A DNA stretch of 64,000 nucleotides from Amphiura filiformis (GCF_039555335.1 NC_092647.1:8505959-8569958); one strand, 5' to 3'; shown: positions 23,521 through 35,607, counted from the first letter of the stretch. Notes: generated by a model from the sequence alone, not told the origin. Translations and numbers: made by a program.

Positions 23521-24352
23521 AGTGATTTAATAGTGCGCTATGACACACTGACTTTACAAGAATTCCCTGACCACTACGGGCAAGGCACACCATATAAACC
23601 ATTTACCAATAGTCAGGGACTAACAGTGATTTAATAGTGCGCTATGACACACTGACTTTACAGGAATTCCCTGACCACTACGGGCAAGGCACACCATATA
23701 AACCATTTACCAATAGTCAGGGACTAACAGTGATTTAACAGTGCGCTATGACACACTGACTTTACAGGAATTCCCTGACCACTACGGGCAAGACACACCA
23801 TATAAACCATTTACCAATAGTCAGGGACTAACAGTGATTTAATAGTGCGCTATGACACACTGACTTTACAGGAATTCCCTGACCACTACGGGCAAGGCAC
23901 ACCATATAAACCATTTACCAATAGTCAGGGACTAACAGTGATTTAACAGTGCGCTATGACACACTGACTTTACAGGAATTCCCTGACCACTACGGGCAAG
24001 GCACACCATATAAACCATTTACCAATAGTCAGGGACTAATAGTGATTTAACAGTGCGCTATGACACATTGACTTTACAGGAATTCCCTGACCACTACGGG
24101 CAAGGCACACCATATAAACCATTTACCAATAGTCAGGGACTAACAGTGATTTAACAGTGCGCTATGACACATTGACTTTACAGGAATTCCCTGACCACTA
24201 CGGGCAAGGCACACCATATAAACCATTTACCAATAGTCAGGGACTAACAGTGATTTAACAGTGCGCTATGACACACTGACTTGACAAGAATTCCCTGACC
24301 ACTACGGGCAAGGCACACCATATAAACCATTTACCAATAGTCAGGGACTAAC
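23521..24352 (+). repeat. 104-bp satellite, eight tandem units
   Basis: Units start at 23521, 23625, 23729, 23833, 23937, 24041, 24145 and 24249 with AGTGATTTAA(T/C)AGTGCGCTA. The period is exact and the copies differ at only a few sites. Each unit contains TCCCTGACCACTACGGGCAA and, inverted, AGTCAGGGA, so it can fold. The flanking sequence (24353-24470) is related to 30030-30150. Confidence 0.95.
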
Positions 24353-25294
24353 AGTGATTTACAGCTAAGAAACGCATACCTGCACACCCTATTCAAACTA
24401 CAATAAATCATCGTAGCCAGGATCAGCTCCCCGAGTTCTCGTGCATGTAACCGAGACAATTAAGCAGTTATAGTTCCTTGTCCAAGAGTATGTTAATTGT
24501 TAATTTAGCTTAGTTATTCCAAAGGTGTCAAAATTATAGTTTACTATTATGTTTGCCATAAAACGAAGTTTATGCTGACCATATTTTCTGCGCAATATTC
24601 GAGCCCAGAGAGTATGGTGATCTATTCCAACAAATTAACAATTTCAGTATATCACATCAAAAATTCAAAGTCCATACAACAAAATAACTATAATAGGACG
24701 TTCAATAATTAAGTGAATTATAGTAATTGTACATTGTAATTGATTGGTTTCCGCTCGATTCTGTCATCTTGTCATGCTTGTTGTTGATTTGTTTACTTTG
24801 TTCACCAACTGTCACCACTATAATGACACAATACCTGATTACGATGAGTATTGCTCTCGCAGTTTAGTTCAGTACAGTACAGATCAGTTCAGTTTTATTT
24901 TATCAATTTGGGGATTTTACCTACTATTATGTGTATTATAGCGGTAGCTGTTGATAATTGTGTGTTTCTGCATACAGAAAATATACACAATACATATATC
25001 GATTTTGACTTCATGCTGACTTCGGCGCACGTGGTCACCGGCTTGCCAGGTACCATTTTTCTTGTGAAGACACTCTGGATTCTTACAATTTATACAAAAA
25101 CTCCACATAGAACCCCTAAATAACTTTAGATTACCATAAAAAACAGTAATCTTAAACGGGGCTATGTGTAATTTTTACATAGATTTTCACCATCTTTTCA
25201 TTCTTCATTTTCACTCATATTAAAATATGTCTTCTAAACCATATCAAATGTACCGCGATTGAGTATCACGAATCGTTATATGATGTACAGCTAA

Positions 25295-25504
25295 TACCAT
25301 AAAACCCCGTCTACAAGCAATAGTGTGCTTCTGATGAAAGCTACATTAATCCAGTCGCCATTATGGAGTTTGAACAAATAAATTACGGATCCAAGCATAT
25401 ACAAACAAGTATTATTTTAAGACCGATCATTAACGCTTGCTTCGAATTAATTAAGCTTTTATAAAAAAACACTATATATGCTTGTAGACAGGGTTTTACG
25501 GTAT
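25295..25504. mobile_element. Short MITE
   Basis: TACCATAAAACCCCGTCTAC at the left is mirrored by GTAGACAGGGTTTTACGGTA at the right; about 210 bp, no coding. Confidence 0.8.
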
Positions 25505-25917
25505 TCTTTTATACATATAGGATGCTTTAGTTTTTACTGTTATCAGTTACCAATTTAAAGGCGGAAATGGGTCCTAAACAATGGTACCGCTTTTATGAAT
25601 AGCCTGTCGGCAAATCAAATCAGCAGCATAGGCGTTGCGTGATCTCAAGTTCAAGTTCAGAAATATTTTTTTTTCCATCAAGTTATACAATCTTTTGCTT
25701 CTCCATGTTTACATGACCTCTTAGGAGTAAAAAACCTTCTGCCGTCGAGTTCCAATAAAAATATTAAAAAAACCATTGAGTGTCTCAATCTTTTCCATGT
25801 TTGTCGATATACTAATGCTTTAATCTTCCATCCCGAAGTTTTTGCTAAAGTGCACAAGGTTAACACAAAATAAATCAATATACAATTAATTCTGCTATAT
25901 AGAAAACTTATTAATCA

Positions 25918-25943
25918 TGTTAATAATAATAATAATAATAATG

Positions 25944-25978
<35 letters not shown>

Positions 25979-25988
25979 AATAATAAAC

Positions 25989-26068
<80 letters not shown>

Positions 26069-26093
26069 GTACTAATAATAATAATAACATTTG
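25918..26093. repeat. (AAT)n microsatellite
   Basis: Nearly continuous AAT/ATA trinucleotide run of about 175 bp. It yields an artificial poly-Ile frame on the minus strand. Confidence 0.97.
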
Positions 26094-28551
26094 TAATGCG
26101 CCGGTATCCGTCTAGAAGAAGACGCTCAGGCTCATTTGACACAGAGCGTCATGTACACTGCAAACACAATCTTACTAGATATTTTGAGTAAAAGGGAACA
26201 GAGCAACAAATTGACTGCATAATTGAATTGAACTCAAACTGGGTAAAAATTTAATCAATATTGAGTTTCAATGCACTCATTTTGTTGCACTGTTCCCTTT
26301 GAACATTGAGTAATTTGTACTTTTTAGAGTGTATTGTGTAGCTAATGCAAAATATATTATACATTTGAACATAATATATAAAATCAGTTATAAGCAAAAT
26401 AAAAAGTAGTAAAACTAAACATGTTTAAAAACAATGATACAAGTAATGTCATAAAACTACAGTGTATTAGGCCTACAATCATGGTAACTACAGCATTATA
26501 CAATGATCAAAATAATCCACTACCTCTACATAATTTAGTTTCATTCATCCATGTCGTACAAAAGTAAGAAAATACAGAGATATCTACAAGACATTATTGT
26601 CTACATATTTTTACAAATCTATAATTATATTCATATTGACCATATTGTTTACTATATCTTTATAATATATCATACGCACCTTGATATTTGAGAAATATTA
26701 CATTTCCAATATTTTTCGCGTCTTTTATAAAGAGACAGTATTTCGGAATGTCCATTTTGATTACTACTTCCGGATATCAAGGTAAAGCTGCAATCTTGTG
26801 CGAAAATGGTTGGGACAGATCACAGATATTGTTCCAATATCTGTGGACAGATGATGTTTTAAAGATCAAATTCCTGTGAATTGAACATGACGCTGAAATA
26901 CATGATAGGTTTCATAGGTTTCATAGGTCATATTATGTATTTGTTTACTCCTCCCCCCAAACAATGTTGGAGCACAGATTGAGCTCAACCACTATTTTTC
27001 ACCATTCAACATTGAATAAGGGGAGCGGGGATGCATTGAATAAGGGGAGCGGGGATGCGTGAAATAAACAAACTGTCCTAATATTGATAATGTGAATTTG
27101 CATGTATCTTTATATAAAAAATAAAAGGATTGACAAGTTTATAAAACCGTGTATATAAAAAGATGGCAAATTTATTAATCTAGTCATAGCTGAAAGAATG
27201 GTCAAAATCGAACAACGCGTTTAGGAGAGATGGTCATATTTATGATATTAATGTTGTACTTCAACATTGAATAAGGGGAGTGGGGATGAGTGAAATCAAC
27301 AATCTGTCCCAAGCTTTTCGCGCGGGATTGTGGATGCCACACCTATACATCGTCAGATAAACACGCGTGTTGTTTTATCCGATTGACGTATTTGTTCATT
27401 ATACATTGTGATGTGCCCTGAGTAATTTGATTTGTTTACAATTAAAATTTATTTCATGAGACATTTTAGGGAATCCCCTCTCATGCAACAAATTAAGCAA
27501 AAACAAATTGAATCATTTCTAATTTTGGATAGTTGAGAATTCCCCTTTCTCATGTTTCTGGAATGTTCATTGTGTTGCACAATTGAAAAGATTAGAAAGT
27601 GGATATGACATCATAGTGGGAATACCCACAGGAAGTGATGTAATGTGAAAGGTTGATATATATAATTATTCTTGGAAAACCCTAATTACATATGGTGTGA
27701 AGATGTGACTGAAGTAATTGACTATTAATAAAATGTGATTTTACAATGAAGAAAATGGTCATGCAATTCTGCAAAGTATTATAATGTTGTTGTGGAAATT
27801 GCGAACCAGAGACATTTTATGTAGTCAATGCACTACTGTTTAGCCAGTGATATCGGAGAAGACCTAGGATACGTCAAAGTGCGTACCTCTTCCAAGAAAG
27901 GAATATATTCTTCTGTTGACTTGCTGAAGTCTGGTTTATGAAACAACACATCTGTCAATGTAAGTGGAAACAGGGGGACCACTGCAATGCAATGCAAGCC
28001 TGTTTCCATTTGAAATTGTGTGATAGGTAAAAATGCAGATGCAACTGTGCGAGGATTTTATGCAAAAGATATAAAAGTCTTCAGTTGACTTCGCTGAACA
28101 GTGAGCTTCACAGGACAAGTGAATTGTGATATACATCAAGAACATTGAGAAATAGAACTGTACAATCAATGTAAAATTAATAAACACAATGCTTGATTAA
28201 TGCTGATTGTATATGTATTCATGTACACTCACAAGATTATTGTTCAATCATGCTTTATCAAGCATTACTCTTGTTAAAAGACTTAGATATTGTTAACTTA
28301 ATTAAACAGTGTGTTTTGTCGTGTATTCTGAAGTGAACTTCGCCGTGATATTCGCTCTGGATTTTTGATCGCATCAGTTACTAGTAGGCCTACAGGTGTA
28401 TGGTAAGCCTCGTTCCATTTTAGAGTCATATTATTCGGAATACCATTATTACAATACCTGTACGTAAATGTGTACATCGTAGGTGCTACTTTAGGAATGA
28501 TATCCAGGTGCAACAGGTTAAACTAATGATATAATTATTATACCTACAGTT

Positions 28552-28783
28552 TGATCAGCTCGTAATCGGCGGGCCTTATAACATCCGGATTAATATCAAT
28601 ATATTTTCTTTCGAGAATTGGCTTGTGACAATTTGTCAGAAGTATCAGGAATTATTAATTAAAGTCCTATACTTTGCCTAGACCAGACAGGTGAACTATA
28701 TCACTCTTAAATTATGTGGACCTATTTTTTGGCGTAGTGGTAAAAGCCTAACATTTCCCGCCGATTACGAGCTGATCAAAGTA
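28552..28783. mobile_element. MITE with TTTGATCAGCTCGTAATCGG ends
   Basis: The left TTTGATCAGCTCGTAATCGG and its complement near 28783 enclose about 230 bp. It lies about 100 bp beyond the receptor B stop. Confidence 0.85.
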
Positions 28784-28890
28784 TAATACAAGATGGTTGA
28801 TCTGTGATGACAACCTTTACAAGCGGGCACCTTATCTTTGTGTTGATTCCTTGTTATCATAGACACAGCAACAAATCATGTGATCATAGT

Positions 28891-29810
28891 TTAGTTCTCA
28901 GTGCTGTCTCTACACAGTTCGCTGTACATATTATCACTATCAGAGCTTTCAGCAGTATCTCTCTTCTTCCCCTCCCTCACAAGAGTAGAGTATTTACCAT
29001 CTTCTTCCGCCAGTGTTAAGCTACTGGTTGAATGCAGCGCATTGTATGTATTATCCGAGCATGCGCTGTCGATACTAAAGCTACGCCCTTTTGGATCACA
29101 ATGCAATTTTTCGTAGCAAGTGAGACTATTTGTCTTCATCGGGTTGTCTTCAATGATCTTAGGAGCCTGTGTTTCTGAGTCATCACATACAATCTCAGGG
29201 ATTCTTGTCAAAGAGTTAGTTTGACAACCTTCTGCAGAAGTTAGAGATCCGTTGGACTTTTTACGATGCGGAAGCGGCAAAGTAGTAGCCTCAAAATAAT
29301 GCGCGTTGTCACCTTCAAAATCTGATGAAGCCGCGGAGTTTTCTTTGTGTTCATCGACTCCTGAATCAGCAGAAGACAAAGACACACCTGATCTGCTGCC
29401 AGAATCAGTGTCATCGTGCCCAGTCGAAGACCCTATTTCTGAATCGCTCTCATGACTTGATGTTCCGCTGCCGCTACTCAATGCGTGTCCATATTGAAGA
29501 TCTGTATAAACGGCACTGCTGCGTAATTCCGTATAGGGCATCGAATTAGATGTGCCTTGGTTGTTGTCTTCTAATTCGAAATACGCCACAGCTTCGCTAG
29601 GTGGGGTGATGCTGACAGCCTGACTCTTAGGACGGACTTCAGCATACAGATTTTCAAATTGTTCATCGGGGTCTTTGGCGATAACGACGAGACCACGTGT
29701 ATCAGCTTCGGAGTAGACATCACATGCGGCATTATTGGTGAATCGGTTATTGAGGGAGTTTTCCTTGCTTACATTGTATATGGGATTTGCTAGATCTGGG
29801 TTCTTCTTTC
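28891..29810 (-). CDS. Receptor B exon 7: long tyrosine-rich cytoplasmic tail and stop
   Basis: The acceptor is GCTTACAG at 29811; 305 residues run to a stop at 28891. The tail is acidic and Ser/Asp/Glu-rich, with no Cys-rich or enzymatic domain. Tyrosines recur in YxxPhi contexts: YNVS within NPIY, YAEV, YFEL, YTEL, YTDL, YEKL, YNAL, YSTL and YSEL. NPIY is an NPxY (PTB-binding or endocytic) motif, and YxxL/V sites resemble ITIM/ITAM half-sites or AP-2 sorting signals, though most lack the canonical -2 residue of an ITIM. A Ser/Gly/Asp-rich low-complexity linker (about 29370-29470) separates two Tyr clusters. A role in recruiting SH2 or PTB proteins is inference. Confidence 0.88.
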
Positions 29811-30340
29811 CTGTAAGCATGGTAAGAAAAAAGTCCGAAATGTTGTATTAACGACATAATATTGATCAATTGAGAGGATGCATTCCCCGGCCATGGAGCT
29901 CCATGGAGAGCTACATGTGTAGGTATTAACTCGGACGCATGGTTATCAGGTTGAGAGTGTTAGTACTAGACCTGTTCGTCCTTGGACAAAAATTGAACTG
30001 CCACAATCTACTATGGCCCAATATAAGCCATATAAATCATTAAGCAGCAATCAGGGATTTCATAGAAGCGCACACCCTATACATACCACAATAAACCGTC
30101 GAATCCTGTTCTCGCATCGGCCAACCGAGACAAACAAGCAGTTACTATTAAAGTAATAGGGATTTTTTAAGCTAGCTCAAAAATTCAACAGAAAAGCATA
30201 GACTGCGACGGTGACTCAGACTAGCATCGTCAAACACCAATTCACCGGTGTCTAACGCCTAACCGATTGACTAACTTGACTGCTTGACATCAAAACAAGC
30301 CTTGAACTCTACATGGAATAGAAGCAACAGGGTATATTAC

Positions 30341-30426
30341 CTTTGTGGCTTTCTGCAGTGATCGCCACATTAGCGTCAACGTCTACGTAGTAATATGCAT
30401 GTCGCTCCTTGTTATGCATATCATGC
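30341..30426 (-). CDS. Receptor B exon 6: juxtamembrane cytoplasmic exon with YYYVDV
   Basis: This 86-bp exon has acceptor CTTTGCAG and donor GTAATA, phases 2 in and 1 out. It encodes 28 complete codons, including HAYYYVDVDAN, a tyrosine cluster at the start of the tail. It matches in position and phase the 44-bp exon at 15674-15717 of receptor A. Confidence 0.82.
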
Positions 30427-30960
30427 CTGCAAAGGAAAACACCAAAAGAAATATATTTCTGCATGTTTTTGGCGGGATTTTGAATAATAATGAGGTTTTA
30501 TACTAATTACACGGAAACTTTAAATTGTTGTCAGTGGCGATAGAAGCATTGATGTGTTTATAGTGCAAATATCTTGCAACAGGATTCGGTTGAGAAGGAT
30601 ATCGATGTACCGTACATACATACATACACTGCTAGTGTTAACGGGCAAGTATCCGGATAATTTCTGACCGGATAGAAATAATACCGCAATGTACCGCACA
30701 TCTGCTCCCACTATAAACACGCTGTACGTGTAACACGGGTGATGGAATGCAGTTTAAAATCCCCGCCAAGGCAGCATCATTTGGATGGACCCGACCGGAA
30801 CTCACGGAACCCGGCTTTAGCTGCCACTTAGGTGTAGGAATGCGTGGAATAGGATTCCTCTATATCCATTCGTATTTATTACACATTATCATGACAATAA
30901 CAATGTCAAATTTGATTTCGGACGCATTCATTTTACTAGCGGGTTGACGCATATATGTTT

Positions 30961-31376
30961 AAAATAAAAAAATAAAAATAAATTTTTGGATTTATAAAGC
31001 GCCTTTCTCCAGATCTTAGAGGACTCAAAGCGCTGTAATTTCGCTGCAATGGTGACTCATCACAATCAGATCGCATCAACTAGGTTGCTGCCGAACGGCG
31101 CACACCTATCCGCATTTAGATTGTAACATCCACCAATTATCTGTGCAGCTCCCCAAATTCCATTGGGTGAAGGAAGTTTTGATAACCAAACAACTAATCA
31201 CCGATTTTTGCGATACAGGAGGAAACCGGAGATCCCGGAGAAAACCTGCGAGAGCGAGCATGGAATCGGGATAAATCAAGTGCACATGAGTCCTTGGGCC
31301 GCGCCGGGGCTTGAACCCGGGACCTCAGTGGTGCAAAGCGAGGGAATTACCGCTGCGTTAACTCGCCCTCCGAATT
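30961..31376 (-). mobile_element. Deu-domain SINE (intron of receptor B)
   Basis: Reading the minus strand, a tRNA-like head comes first (GCGAGTTAACGCAGCGGTAA, then B box GGGTTCAAGCCCC near 31307-31319). The Deu domain follows (31218-31262; GTTTTCTCCGGGATCTCCGG and GTTTCCTCC), then a LINE-type tail with GCGCTTTGAG and GGCGCTTTATAAAT, ending in a T/A-rich run at 30961. The Deu domain is conserved across SINEs of vertebrates and invertebrate deuterostomes and supports the taxonomic guess. Confidence 0.82.
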
Positions 31377-31394
31377 TCCAACTCCTTTAATGAC

Positions 31395-31740
31395 AATTTT
31401 GTTATAAACATTGCAAAACTTATGGGATTTTTTTTCTCGTGTATGAAATTAAATAAAGTTAATAAATGCGTATCACTTGCTGGTCGAGAAATTGTACCAA
31501 GTAATGCATTTTTTGTACAATTCACTCCCAACATCGCTTGTTGGGAGTGAAATTGTACAAAATTACGCACGCGTACTGAGATGTTGAGTTCCGAAGGGGG
31601 AGTGCATTAGACGCATTAACATCTCAGTACAAGTGCATTATTTTGTACAATTTCTCGAGCAACAAGCGATACGCATTTATTAACCTATTTCATACACGAG
31701 AAAACAATTTACGTGATATTTGCTATTTTTATAACAAACT
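31395..31740. mobile_element. Foldback MITE next to the Deu-SINE
   Basis: Arms of about 100 bp mirror each other: GAGAAATTGTACCAAGTAAT (left) with its counterpart near 31640, and TTAATAAATGCGTATC with GATACGCATTTATTAA. An inner hairpin TCACTCCCAACA / TGTTGGGAGTGA style pair lies at about 31522-31552. Confidence 0.75.
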
Positions 31741-32451
31741 TGTTACTAAACATGTTGGAAAATGCAAGCAAATATAAAATTAATGCATCCACCCGCAAGA
31801 AAAATGAATGCGTCCAAACGCGGAGTGCGCGCCCGTGGAATTATGCAATATTTATGCACGGCTAGTAATTTACTAACGTTTACTCTGATTGGTTCTCACT
31901 AATTAGGAGTGTATGAAATAACCTATATTCATGGAATCGTGCATAATGAGAAATATGGGAAAGTGCACATTTGGCGATATTTTCAAACTTAAGGATGAGC
32001 ATGTTCAATCTTAAACAGTTAAAATTCATGAAGACTTTTGACGTTTTGCAGCCAGTGCATGGCGTAACTATGGTTGGTAGCGCCCGGGGCAAGAAACAAA
32101 ATTGGCGCCCTGAAAATTCTGAGGCAAGTGACACGTGAAAAAATTGAGAACAGATACTTAAATTTAAATTAACTGCATACTACTGATTACTTGCGATGGT
32201 ATTTTTTTTTGTCTGTTATATTTTTGTTTATCATACTTACGTTGCAGATTCCTTCACAATTTGTTACATATTTGATCCGTAAGTGACAAACGTTTTAGCT
32301 ACACATGGGGCGGGTAATAATTGTCATACTTCTAGCATGTCTAGTGCAACTGTCAACATTTGACAACTAATTGTCTAATGTGAACGTCACGAACAATTGG
32401 TTGAAATTGAAAGGAATCTGCTACGTACTGGTATCCGCTTAGCTCACTTAC

Positions 32452-32602
32452 TTAAAGGTGTGGTGCCCCCTTGCGGATCTTTTACACGAACAAGTACATA
32501 CAACTGTTATTATAAACACAAAACAGAGAAGTAGAAGCCCGCCAAAGACGAGAGCTAAAATGCCCACAGATGATAACATGCTCCTAAAGCCAGTGTCGAA
32601 AT
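32452..32602 (-). CDS. Receptor B exon 5: transmembrane helix
   Basis: The exon is 151 bp with acceptor GCTACAG and perfect donor GTAAGT, phases 1 in and 2 out. It codes for a single strongly hydrophobic span (VGILALVFGGLLLLCFVFII, continuing TVV) followed by Cys residues and a basic stop-transfer segment (CSCKRSARG). The juxtamembrane cysteines could be palmitoylated. Topology is type I given the N-terminal signal peptide. Confidence 0.9.
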
Positions 32603-33346
32603 CTGTAGCAGGAAGGTAATTAACAACAAATTGTATTTCGTTAGTGATTAAATGTACGACTATTTTTGTACGACTTATCTGTTGTTTAAAATTGCTCCAA
32701 ATATTACAGAGACAAAATAACTTCATTAATTGGCACTTGTAAAATTCGAGCAAGTCTTTTATGCACGTTATCTGATTTCTGATAGAATTCATGTCCAACG
32801 GAACTCATTAGGAATGAATACCAATTAATTCATGATATTCGTCTCTGTGCTGCAATCAAATCGCACTGCTCTTTCTCATGCAATGTTCATTTGTTACATG
32901 ACCACCTATCCACTAGAGTTACAGGGTGTTCAGATATCAGCTCATAGTAAACGTTATGTGAGTTGATACTTGAACGTCCCTCCTATCGAAGTGGAGCATA
33001 CATGTTGTATCAAATTGATCGGTACCAAACAGTTTGATGATTATTGTAAAGCCTGCTTTATTGCAACATTGGATCCTCGTCATCATTAGAGAATTAATTT
33101 GGAAAAAACCTTCTGATAATTACTAACACTCGCTGAGCAGCAAGACCTTCCCTGTAAGCTTTTAATCCGATAAGTTGATTATCTATTTGTTTTCATGAAT
33201 TGGAAGACATTCTTTGATGTATTACTGAGCTTAATCATCTGAAATTACTGGTGCATGAGCCACCCAGGCTGGTGGCTCAGCATAGTATTTCATTGTCAGA
33301 AGGTTTTCTCCAAATTCATTTCCTAATGATATTCTCATATGAGCTT

Positions 33347-34009
33347 CCCAGCAAACACAAAACGTTTTCGACATCATTCGCAAAAGGTTATAAAAGGTTG
33401 TCAGAAAACGTTTAAATGTCGGGTTATATAAAGGGTATATTGAGAGTATAAAACGTTTTCATGACCTTAAAAAACATTTTTTTGATAATTTACTGCTCAG
33501 CAAACAAAAATGTTTTACAGAAAATGTTTAAATGTCGGGTTATATAAAGGCTATAAAAACGTTTTAATAACATTCCAAAAACATTCTTGAACACCTGACA
33601 CAAAACATTCTAAACAGAATGTTATTTTGCGGTTGAAAAAATATTATGCGAAAAATGTTTGCCCAAAATATTTGCAATAACCCGACATTTAAATGTTATT
33701 AAAATGTTTTGGAAAAAAACATTTTAAGAACATTTCTGTGTTTGCTAGGTTTAAATATTTTAACATAATGTTATTTAAATATTGACAAAATATTTGGCAA
33801 AAATGTTTGCAAAAACAGTTTACAATAACATTTTTTGAAAACATTTAAAAATATTGTTGTCAGTGTGTTTTCATACAAAACGTTTTAAAACGTTATCATG
33901 GCCTTTATATAACCCGACATTTTAATGTTATTAAAACGTTTTTACCTAAGCCAACAGCCAAAATATAACTTACATAAAACGTTTTTAAAACGTTTTTGTG
34001 TTTGCTGGG
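33347..34009. mobile_element. MITE with CCCAGCAAACACAAAACGTT ends, copy 1
   Basis: CCCAGCAAACACAAAACGTT at the left is mirrored by AACGTTTTTGTGTTTGCTGGG-type sequence at the right. The interior repeats AAACGTTTTTA and TTTAAATGTCGGGTTATATA words. It lies in the intron before the receptor B membrane exon. Confidence 0.88.
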
Positions 34010-34091
34010 TTATGACTGTATGATATTAATCAATGCCGATCGTATGTTGCCTTTTGGGGGTCTCCGCTTCAGTCTACAGTGCATTCAGCCC

Positions 34092-34250
34092 GGTTAGGGT
34101 TAGGTTTAGGGTTAGGTAACCGTGTTAGGGTTAGTGTTAGGGTTAGGGTTAGTGTTAGTGTTAGGGTTAGGTTTAAGGTTATGGTTGGGTAACCGTGTTA
34201 GGGGTAGTGTTATAGGGTTAGGAACCTTAACCCGAACCCTAAAAATGCGG
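34092..34250 (+). repeat. Degenerate interstitial telomere-type repeat
   Basis: Runs of GGTTAGGGTTAG with variants (GTGTTAGGG, GGTTTAGGG) over about 150 bp. TTAGGG is the usual animal telomere unit. The array is degenerate and internal to a gene, not a chromosome end. Confidence 0.85.
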
Positions 34251-34849
34251 ACTGACGGTGATTCGGACTGACGGGGTGTACCCGCATTTTGATGGGCAGA
34301 TGGGACAGTCATGTCCATAATAGCTCATAATCACTGGAAACTGATGGGTACCAATCATTTTACCTTATTTAGAGTTTTGGTCTTTGTAAGTTGAAATTTT
34401 CTTTTGGGATGGTTTTAGGGGTGTTACATGTACTTTTCAGGATGTTGAGTTAGCAACCCAAATTAATTGGGTCATCAACCACCTCAAATATAAACTCTAC
34501 AACCCCCCCAAAAAAAAAAAACACGCTGCTGAGGATGTCGGGTTACGGGCTATTGACAAAATTGACTACTACCATGACTACAGGCGATCGAATATAAGTA
34601 TCTGATATCGGAATGATATGTTCCGAGTTCTCTACAAACATGACATCCTGTTTCAGTCTTGGTCGAATTGACCGCGACTGTCCGACATGTATCGGAAAAT
34701 CCATTGTTAATCGGACTAAACTTCCTTTAAAAGGGAAATGTCCCGGGGAAAAGTTGTAGATGAGCCTGAGGTTTCCATACTTAATACTTGAATTAGCATA
34801 AATAATAATAGGTCCCCCATTCTGTTCTTGTTAGGGGCTGTGCAATAAT

Positions 34850-35240
34850 TATGAGCCCTGGGGAGGGTAAGATTGGGGGGCAAGAAATGTTTGACGAGCC
34901 GAAAGGGGGGCAAGCAAGTTTTAGCGAGCCGAGAGGGGGGGCAAGCGATTTTTGGCATACATTCATGCGGCGCCTTTTTAATAAAACGCTCTAAATTGGC
35001 TTAGGAAAACAGTACGGAAACGCTTAAATATGCAAATTTTCCTGCTCGCTGCGCTCGCAACATACATCTAGACCATTTAAGGTTTGCAAATTGGGATCCC
35101 AAAAATGTGGTGCGTTCAAAGGGGGAGGGGCAAAGATTTTTAAGCGGGCCGATGGGGGGGGGCAAGCAATTTTTGGCGGGCCGAGAGGGGGGGCAAGCGA
35201 TTTTTGGCGAGCCGTTTGGAAATATTTTTTTTGGGGGGCC
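34850..35240 (+). repeat. G-rich degenerate tandem (GGGGGGCAAGCGATTTTTGG)
   Basis: About six units of GGGGGGGCAAGC(A/G)A(T/G)TTTTGGCG(A/G)GCCG, split by about 160 bp of other sequence in the middle. Related in style, not sequence, to the tandem at 3425-3815. Confidence 0.8.
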
Positions 35241-35338
35241 TTAACCTGTTTGAATTTACCCGGGAGTCATTCCTTGTTACAAAACAGTTCAAACATAGCC
35301 ACATATTCGATCATGCCTTTAATTGACCGCATTTTCAC

Positions 35339-35607
35339 CTTTTAACTCCGGAGATAAAGATGCTACTGTAGTTCCTTCCTTTAATTGGGTTGTGTTTGTC
35401 ACAGCGCCATCAGACCCATTACCACCCACACTTCCATGCCATGTAGTCATCACGATGGTCTCATCGCTTGGACTCGTTTTGCTTGGTTTTTGTGTACTCG
35501 TTGTTCTAGGTGGCGCTGTTTGTCTGGCTGTCAATTTCACAGTAATTCGTTTTTGCTGTGTTGTCACTGGTGATGTTGTTGGAGCTTGAATTGGAACTGT
35601 TGCTAGT
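35339..35607 (-). CDS. Receptor B exon 4: Thr/Pro-rich stalk
   Basis: This 269-bp exon has acceptor TTTAAACAG and donor GTGAAA (a weak donor), phases 2 in and 1 out. The 89 codons are rich in Thr, Pro, Ser, Lys and Gly, as in PTTSPVTTQQ and RTTSTQKPSKTSPS, and contain an N-glycosylation sequon (NTT). This is typical of an O-glycosylated, extended stalk next to the membrane. Both flanking exons join in frame. Confidence 0.8.

Larger units (their letters stand above)
24353..28890. other. Spacer between receptor B stop and the satellite; repeats only
   Basis: It holds MITEs (25295-25504, 26175-26335, 28552-28783), an (AAT)n tract (25918-26093) and a short repeated word ATTGAATAAGGGGAG(C/T)GGGGA (27011, 27036, 27264). 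The stretch 26340-27000 and most of 27300-28290 show nothing recognisable. Upstream exons of receptor A may be hidden here. Confidence 0.5.

Noticed and set aside
25915-26142. Poly-Ile/Leu hydrophobic frame on the minus strand
   Set aside because: Translation of the (AAT)n microsatellite.
27936-28187. Cys-containing hydrophobic minus-strand frame that might be a signal peptide for receptor A
   Set aside because: No donor with phase 2 was found after the hydrophobic part and the start is not convincing.
28298-28513. 71-codon minus-strand frame with normal-looking composition (KVAPTMYTFTYRYCNNG)
   Set aside because: No AG acceptor directly upstream, no known domain, and it lies 380 bp beyond the receptor B stop next to a MITE. 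It could be an exon but cannot be supported.
34092-34250. True telomere end
   Set aside because: The array is degenerate, internal and followed by unique sequence and coding exons of receptor B.
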